The notes under the pieces were generated by a model. The model did no database searches. It was not told the DNA's origin and was given only the letters and a program-made list of their open reading frames with translations. The translations under genes and the position numbers were made by a program. From assembly GCA_943788895.1 (NCBI GenBank), contig CALSRZ010000001.1:310001-374000 (forward strand): DNA of 64,000 bases. The letters run 5' to 3'. Origin of the DNA: an uncultured Pseudomonadales bacterium (lineage in GTDB: Bacteria; Pseudomonadota; Gammaproteobacteria; Pseudomonadales; Porticoccaceae). Below are positions 60,101 through 64,000 of the stretch, one piece after another; within the stretch, counting starts at the first letter, position 1; each line of letters opens with the position of its first letter.

Positions 60101-61016
60101 TGCAGAAGAAGCCCGCGCTACAGCAGCTGAAGCTGTTCTAACTGACGACCTGGCACAAGAAGTGACAGATCGTGTTGCAGATGTTGATGCAGAAGAAGCC
60201 CGCGCTACAGCAGCTGAAGCTGTTCTAACTGACGACCTGGCACAAGAAGTGACAGACCGTGTTGCAGATGTTGATGCAGAAGAAGCCCGCGCTACAGCAG
60301 CTGAAGCTGTTCTAACTGACGACCTGGCACAAGAAGTGACAGACCGTGTTGCAGATGTTGATGCAGAAGAAGCCCGCGCTACAGCAGCTGAAGCTGTTCT
60401 AACTGACGCACTGGCACAAGAAGTGACAGATCGTGTTGCAGATGTTGATGCAGAAGAAGCTCGCGCTACAGCAGCTGAAGCTGTTCTAACTGATGCACTG
60501 GCACAAGAAGTGACAGATCGTGTTGCAGATGTTGATGCAGAAGAAGCTCGCGCTACAGCAGCTGAAGCTGTTCTAACTGACGCACTGGCACAAGAAGTGA
60601 CAGCTCGTGCTGCAGATGTTGATGCAGAAGAACAGCGTGCGACTAACGCTGAGGCTGCATTAAGTGCGTCAATCACTGCTGAGGCAAATCGAGCTATGGA
60701 TGCTGAATCTGCTAACCTATCCTTGATTAACAGTAACTCAGATGACATTGCAGTCAATCGTAATCACTTGAGTCGTTTGGATAATGAAGTAGATATGCTG
60801 CGTTCAGGTGTTGCAATGTCTATGGCGCTAGCAGGTATGCCTACCAGCGGAAGCGATGGTATGAACTTCGCTCTCGGCTTGGGCAACTTTGGAGGAAAGT
60901 CTGCAGTTGCTATTGGCTTTACTCGCAAGACTGGTACAACTGCCTACAAGCTCGGTATAACACATGCTTCTGGTGAGACAGGTGTCTCAGCGGGTATGTC
61001 TTTCAAGCTTGACTAA
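57156..61016 (+). CDS. Trimeric autotransporter-type adhesin with EF-hand loop array
   Basis: A 1286-residue acidic repeat protein, probably a trimeric surface adhesin. The start ATG 57156 gives MKIQTRRNRQIAIILPFLMI, a signal peptide cut near VSA-AN. Residues 50-712 hold about 54 back-to-back loops of the form EDxDxDGxLDxx; each fits the 12-residue EF-hand calcium loop (D1, D3, D5, G6, hydrophobic 8, D9, E12), some with one extra residue. Residues 750 to about 1180 are about 15 copies of a 29-residue repeat (DAEEARATAAEEALADD...) like a trimeric coiled-coil stalk. Residues from about 1203 match a YadA anchor: LDNEVDMLRSGVAMSMALAG and LGNFGGKSAVAIGF. YadA anchors form a 12-strand trimeric barrel. 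No YadA head domain is visible. It is bounded by a strong terminator. Confidence 0.85.
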   Translation: MKIQTRRNRQIAIILPFLMILPVSAANIDVLGPTPNSVTGTVTFTAEVNEDLNGDGNLDYYEDIDGDGNLDVAEDLDNDGNLDINEDADNDGRLDVDEDIDSDGVIDVAEDLDNDGNLDVNEDTDNDGFLDKKEDLDGDGRLDIDEDLDNDGVIDVAEDLDNDGNLDVNEDRDGDGKLDTAEDLDNDNFFDVDEDLNGNGILDPGEDVDGDGKLDQSEDLDNDGNFDVNEDIDGDGRLDTTNEDIDGDNRLDLVNEDVDNDGRLDVDEDLDNDGTLSLIDEDIDGDGRLDLVNEDVDNDGKLDLVNEDIDNDGRLDISEDVDGDGRLDLVNEDVDNDGKLDFSNEDLDNDGVLDVVEDIDGDGRLDLQNEDVDGDGRLDVAEDIDSDGVIDVAEDLDNDGNLDVNEDADNDGRLDVDEDVDSDGVIDVAEDLDNDGNLDINEDTDNDGFLDQKEDLDGDGRLDIDEDLDSDGVIDVAEDLDNDGNLDVDEDRDGDGKLDTAEDLDNDNYFDVDEDLNGNGILDPGEDVDGDGKLDQSEDLDNDGNFDVNEDIDGDGRLDTTNEDIDGDNRLDLVNEDVDNDGRLDVDEDVDNDGTLSLVDEDIDGDGRLDLVNEDVDNDGKLDLVNEDIDNDGRLDISEDVDGDGRLDLVNEDVDNDGKLDFINEDVDNDGTLDVAEDLDLDGNLDVAEDIDGDLVLDLTEDEDGDGVLDTENVVTMAVADRDGDITALNVEATDLTLDGSSVALDSDIDAEEARATAAEEALADDLAQEVTDRVADVDAEEARATAAEEALADDLAQEVTDRVADVDAEEARATAAEEALADDLAQEVTDRVADVDAEEARATAAEEALADDLAQEVTDRVADVDAEEARATAAEEALADDLAQEVTDRVADVDAEEARATAAEEALADDLAQEVTDRVADVDAEEARATAAEAVLTDDLAQEVTDRVADVDAEEARATAAEEALADDLAQEVTDRVADVDAEEARATAAEAVLTDDLAQEVTDRVADVDAEEARATAAEAVLTDDLAQEVTDRVADVDAEEARATAAEAVLTDDLAQEVTDRVADVDAEEARATAAEAVLTDALAQEVTDRVADVDAEEARATAAEAVLTDALAQEVTDRVADVDAEEARATAAEAVLTDALAQEVTARAADVDAEEQRATNAEAALSASITAEANRAMDAESANLSLINSNSDDIAVNRNHLSRLDNEVDMLRSGVAMSMALAGMPTSGSDGMNFALGLGNFGGKSAVAIGFTRKTGTTAYKLGITHASGETGVSAGMSFKLD
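57363..59160 (+). repeat. 960-base internal tandem duplication in the adhesin
   Basis: Bases around 57370-58200 recur at 58330-59160 with an exact 960-base offset (320 residues, 26 loops); long stretches, such as 57481-57540 against 58441-58500, differ at a single base. Confidence 0.9.
59403..60663 (+). repeat. 87-base tandem repeats of the adhesin stalk
   Basis: About 15 copies of an 87-base unit (29 residues), 14 of them near identical. Copies 1-6 and 8 read EALADDL; 7 and 9-11 read EAVLTDDL; 12-14 read EAVLTDAL; copy 15 is degenerate. Confidence 0.95.
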
Positions 61017-61060
61017 GTAGCATCTAAATCCGGTCTGAAAATAGACGTTCGGGTTCAATT

Positions 61061-61091
61061 AAGCCAGCTCACTTGTGGAGCTGGCTTTTTT
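61061..61091 (+). terminator. Rho-independent terminator after the adhesin
   Basis: A 10-bp perfect stem AAGCCAGCTC/GAGCTGGCTT with loop ACTTGTG followed by a T run. Confidence 0.92.
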
Positions 61092-61213
61092 GTTTCTATC
61101 TTGTGGACTTTTTGCAGAGTTTGTATTGAAAGAACCTTTTAACCATCTGTTGTTTAGGTCATTTGCTGTCATGAAGGTGAGGAATTGGCTTCAAAAGAGT
61201 TCTATCAGGTCAT

Positions 61214-61399
61214 TTAGTTTCATTCCCCAAGTCTTTCGGTCGTTCACTTGTCGTTGAATGCACGAGATGAATAGTCGATACTCATATCGATGGTCAGTTT
61301 AAATCCATGACTAAACGATAGTTTCCCGGAGGCTTAAAAATGGTTTTATTGGTGACATATATTGCTCTGGCTCTGGGCTTTTCTTTTTTATGCTCCCTG
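61214..61399 (+). repeat. Right copy of the flanking direct repeat
   Basis: Parent-like copy of the element at 56282-56445; it covers the leader and the first about 20 codons of the CNNM gene. The remainder of the 61092-61339 gap shows no gene. Confidence 0.7.
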
Positions 61400-62410
61400 T
61401 TGGAAGCAACCCTGTTATCGATGACACCCACCTATCTGGCAAGCCTTGAATCCAAGCGGCCAAAACTGGGTGCTATGTGGCGGGAATTTAAAGCTGATAT
61501 AGATAAGCCCTTAGCGGCTATCCTCTCCCTGAATACTATCGCCCACACCCTCGGAGCTGCCGGCGCTGGCGCTCAGGCTATTCAGTTATTTGGCGAACTT
61601 TACTTTGGGGTAATCTCCGCTGTTCTCACCCTAATGATACTTATCTTTTCCGAGATTATTCCGAAAACCCTCGGTGCGCGATACTGGCAACAGTTAGCAC
61701 CTTTTTGCGGGCATATGTTGCGCTGGGTTCAGTGGTCAATGTACCCGTTGGTAGTGGCAGCTAAAAGCTTAACCGGTTGGCTGGCACCGCCCAGTGAGAG
61801 CCCTACCTTATCGAGAGATGATTTCCATGTGTTAGCTAGCATGGGTCATCAAGAGGGTATTATTGATGCTGATGAAGCGCGCGCTATCAAAGCGCTGCTG
61901 GCCTTTCGCGGTCTGGTTGTCAGAGATGTTATGACACCGCGAACAGTGATGGCCACATTGTCTGCTGATATGACGGTTGCCGATGTGTCGCCAACCGACC
62001 CGGCACTTAGATTTTCCCGAATTCCTATCTTCCAGAATGGCAGTGATGACCTTATTGGTTTTGTGCGCAAGGATGAGATGCATATTGAGGCTGCAGTAGG
62101 TCGCGGGGAGACCAAACTCGCCGAGCTAAAGCATGATTTTTTAAGTGCATTAGAGAACAAGCCGCTGCCAGATTTAATGCAAAAAATGGTCAGTGAGCGC
62201 ATATCAATCAGTCTGGTAATCAATGAGTATGGTGATCCACTGGGTGTTGTCACAATGGAAGACCTGGTAGAAACCATGCTTGGTATGGAAATTGTCGATG
62301 AGTCAGACAACCATATTGATATGCAAGAGCGCGCCCGGGAACTCTGGCGGCTCAGGGCAAAGGCCAGTGGCCCTGATTTAAATATCGAGGAAGATCAAAG
62401 CCAAGCCTGA
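61340..62410 (+). CDS. CNNM/CorC-like transporter-associated protein (DUF21 plus CBS domains)
   Basis: A 356-residue inner membrane protein. The DUF21 domain (about residues 1-180) carries MVLLVTYIALALGFSFLCSL and SEIIPKTLGARYWQQLAPFC. A CBS pair (about 195-325) carries VVRDVMTPRTVMATLSADMT, FSRIPIFQNGSDDLIGFVR and LVINEYGDPLGVVTMEDLVE. The CorC_HlyC end domain is missing. The family acts in magnesium or other cation export or homeostasis. Its 5' region occurs in a decayed copy at 56282. GGAGG precedes the ATG. Confidence 0.9.
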   Translation: MVLLVTYIALALGFSFLCSLLEATLLSMTPTYLASLESKRPKLGAMWREFKADIDKPLAAILSLNTIAHTLGAAGAGAQAIQLFGELYFGVISAVLTLMILIFSEIIPKTLGARYWQQLAPFCGHMLRWVQWSMYPLVVAAKSLTGWLAPPSESPTLSRDDFHVLASMGHQEGIIDADEARAIKALLAFRGLVVRDVMTPRTVMATLSADMTVADVSPTDPALRFSRIPIFQNGSDDLIGFVRKDEMHIEAAVGRGETKLAELKHDFLSALENKPLPDLMQKMVSERISISLVINEYGDPLGVVTMEDLVETMLGMEIVDESDNHIDMQERARELWRLRAKASGPDLNIEEDQSQA

Positions 62411-62665
62411 ACGATTGTTTTTTCTATGTTTTTGTTTCGGCCGGTTGTGGTTTATACAAAAAGCCTTCACCTGACTCTTGTTTATGTCTGATTTATTTGC
62501 CGAGTGCTTCAGCATTACCGGTAACCCCCTCTATACTCCCATTTATCGCACTTTTTCAGCTTGCTACCGTTTTTATACATCTAAAACTCTGAAATTTTGT
62601 TATTTTTCAGAAAAATTTTAAGGTCAGACTTACAAGACCATAACAGGCAGTATTTAGGGGGAAAA

Positions 62666-64000
62666 ATGTTAGCTAATATTAAGCTTCTACCAATAATCTT
62701 ATTCGCAAGTTTTTTGGGTCTACAGGGCTGTGGCGGCGGGGGTGGTAGCGATACTTCAAATCCTTCCAACCCACCAGTTGGCAATACAGATGGCGGAACT
62801 ACCGATGGTGGAACTACCGATGGTGGAACTACCGATGGTGGGCTACCGATGGCGGAACTACCGATGGTAGCTCAGACGGTGGTTCCAGCGATGGTTCAAC
62901 CGACGGTGGTGTAGCCGTGGATCGAAGCCCTGCAGAAATTCTCGGCAACCCCCAATTCCAGGCCATCTCCTACGGTGGTTACAGATCAACCAGCCGCTCA
63001 AATGGCCCCAGCATTACTGATATCAAGGAAGACCTGCAAATTATGTCGGCCATGGGTATTAGAGTTCTACGAACCTACAATACTTCCGGCTATCCTTTCG
63101 CAGCTAACACCCTGCAAGCTATCAGCGAAATCAAGCAGGCCGACCCAAGCTTTGAAATGTATGTCATGTTGGGTATCTGGATTAGCTGTAAGAACGCATG
63201 GACAAGTGCCCCGGACCATACCCAGGAAGATCTGGTCAATAACACCAGAGAAATAGATACCGCGATTGATCTGGTCAATGACTATCCGGATATTGTTAAG
63301 TTTCTTGCGGTAGGTAATGAGGCAATGGTGCAATGGGCGACCAGTTATTATGTAGTGCCTGAAATTATTCTTAACCATGTGAACTCTCTGCAGAACCTTA
63401 AGGCCAATGGTGGTATCCCGGCTGATACCTGGATCACCAGTTCAGATAACTTCGCCTCATGGGGCGGCGGCGGTGGCGAATACCACAATGCCGACCTCAA
63501 TGCGCTGATCAATGCTGTGGACTTCGTCTCACTGCATACCTACCCATTCCACGACACTCATTACAATCCGGTTTTCTGGCATGTACCTGCCGATGAAGAG
63601 AACCTCAGTGATGAGGCTAAAACTGAAGCTGCAATGCTGCGCGCTAAGGACTATGCAATTTCTCAGTACCAGGCGACGAAGAGCTATATCGACAGCAAAT
63701 CCTTAAGCAGTAAGCCTATTCATATTGGCGAAACTGGCTGGTCTACCATAGCCAACTGGCAGTACGGCAATCCGGGATCAAATGCTGCGGACGAATACAA
63801 AGAGAAGCTTTACTTCGACCATATGCGCGAGTGGACTGATCAGAATGGCATCTCCATGTTCTATTTTGAAGCCTTTAACGAACCCTGGAAGGATGCATCC
63901 AATAGCCAGGGCTCAGAAAACCACTTTGGTCTTTTCACTGTTGAAGGCGAAGCGAAATACGCTCTCTGGGATATGGTTGATAACGGCGTATTTGATGGCT
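62666..64000 (+). CDS. Lipoprotein with GH17-type (beta-1,3-glucanase-like) domain, partial, one frame break
   Basis: A surface or periplasmic lipoprotein, probably active on beta-1,3-glucan such as laminarin. It begins MLANIKLLPIILFASFLGLQ, then GCGGGGGS: a lipobox (LQGC). A Gly/Asp/Thr linker built from a 15-base repeat (DGGTT units) follows. The catalytic domain begins ISYGGYRSTSRSNGPSITDI and has the GH17-type acid/base segment VKFLAVGNEAMVQW and the nucleophile segment IHIGETGWSTIANW, and FYFEAFNEPWK. One indel near 62839, inside the repeat, shifts the frame. It runs off the window at 64000. Start ATG 62666 is preceded by AGGGGG. Confidence 0.85.

Noticed and set aside
57300..60660. Tandem repeats considered as a CRISPR array
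   Set aside because: Repeats are contiguous, keep one coding frame, and have no unique spacers; no cas gene is near.
58760..60757. A 665-codon open frame on the minus strand, rich in Ser and Ala
   Set aside because: It is the antisense shadow of the repeat adhesin; the periodic codons leave the opposite strand free of stops. The 57335-57793 and 57800-58492 minus frames have the same cause.
56240..64000. Integrase-type island ended by an attR copy of the tRNA-Val 3' end
   Set aside because: No second copy of the tRNA end and no integrase were seen inside the window.

Overview
The window is chromosomal DNA of a marine-type heterotrophic gammaproteobacterium, by inference a Cellvibrionales/SAR92-like lineage. 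The case rests on gene order (uvrA, yajR, ssb; rpsT, murJ, ribF, ileS, lspA, fkpB, ispH), two TonB-dependent receptors, a TPP-riboswitch thiamine-salvage operon, a lipoprotein glucanase and a complete Entner-Doudoroff (ED) gene block. No phage, IS element or CRISPR array was seen.

Layout. 1-9.5 kb: uvrA (partial), yajR, ssb, a peroxiredoxin, fabB-fabA, ispB and the proton-translocating transhydrogenase pntA-pntB. 9.5-17.6 kb: rpsT facing murJ-ribF-ileS-lspA-fkpB-ispH, for cell envelope, flavin and isoprenoid functions. 17.6-30.9 kb: central carbon metabolism: pgi, edd-glk-eda-zwf-pgl, gap-pyk, hexR and acs. Two pairs of HexR-like palindromes lie at the two divergent promoter regions, so glucose uptake into the ED route and lower glycolysis look like one HexR regulon. 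30.9-38.5 kb: a broken glycerophosphodiesterase, a small regulator, a LysE exporter, a Tag-like glycosylase, then TPP riboswitch, TonB receptor, YkoF-like protein, PnuT, thiamine kinase and msrB. 38.6-55.8 kb: rhlE, a SulP transporter, remnants of a cupin regulator and of kbl, a TonB receptor, a DUF1800/DUF1501 pair, sdaA, gcvT, purC, an epimerase, ugd and manC. 56-64 kb: tRNA-Val, an AT-rich accessory segment with a giant repeat protein, a CNNM/CorC-like membrane protein, and a GH17-type lipoprotein that runs off the end.

The most unusual item is the 1286-residue protein at 57156-61016. It has a signal peptide, about 54 back-to-back EF-hand-type calcium loops with no helices between them, about 15 copies of a 29-residue coiled-coil-like repeat, and a C-terminal YadA-type trimeric membrane anchor. 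It reads as a calcium-loop trimeric autotransporter adhesin. The gene contains a 960-base internal duplication and lies between two diverged copies of the 5' region of the CNNM gene.

Quality warning: at least 30 single-base frame breaks interrupt otherwise well-conserved genes, including essential ones (ileS, lspA, ispB, purC, fabB). They cluster at 0.6-9.1, 31-35.4 and 49.9-55.7 kb and are nearly absent elsewhere, which points to sequence or assembly errors in low-quality stretches and not to real decay. I give full gene spans across such breaks.
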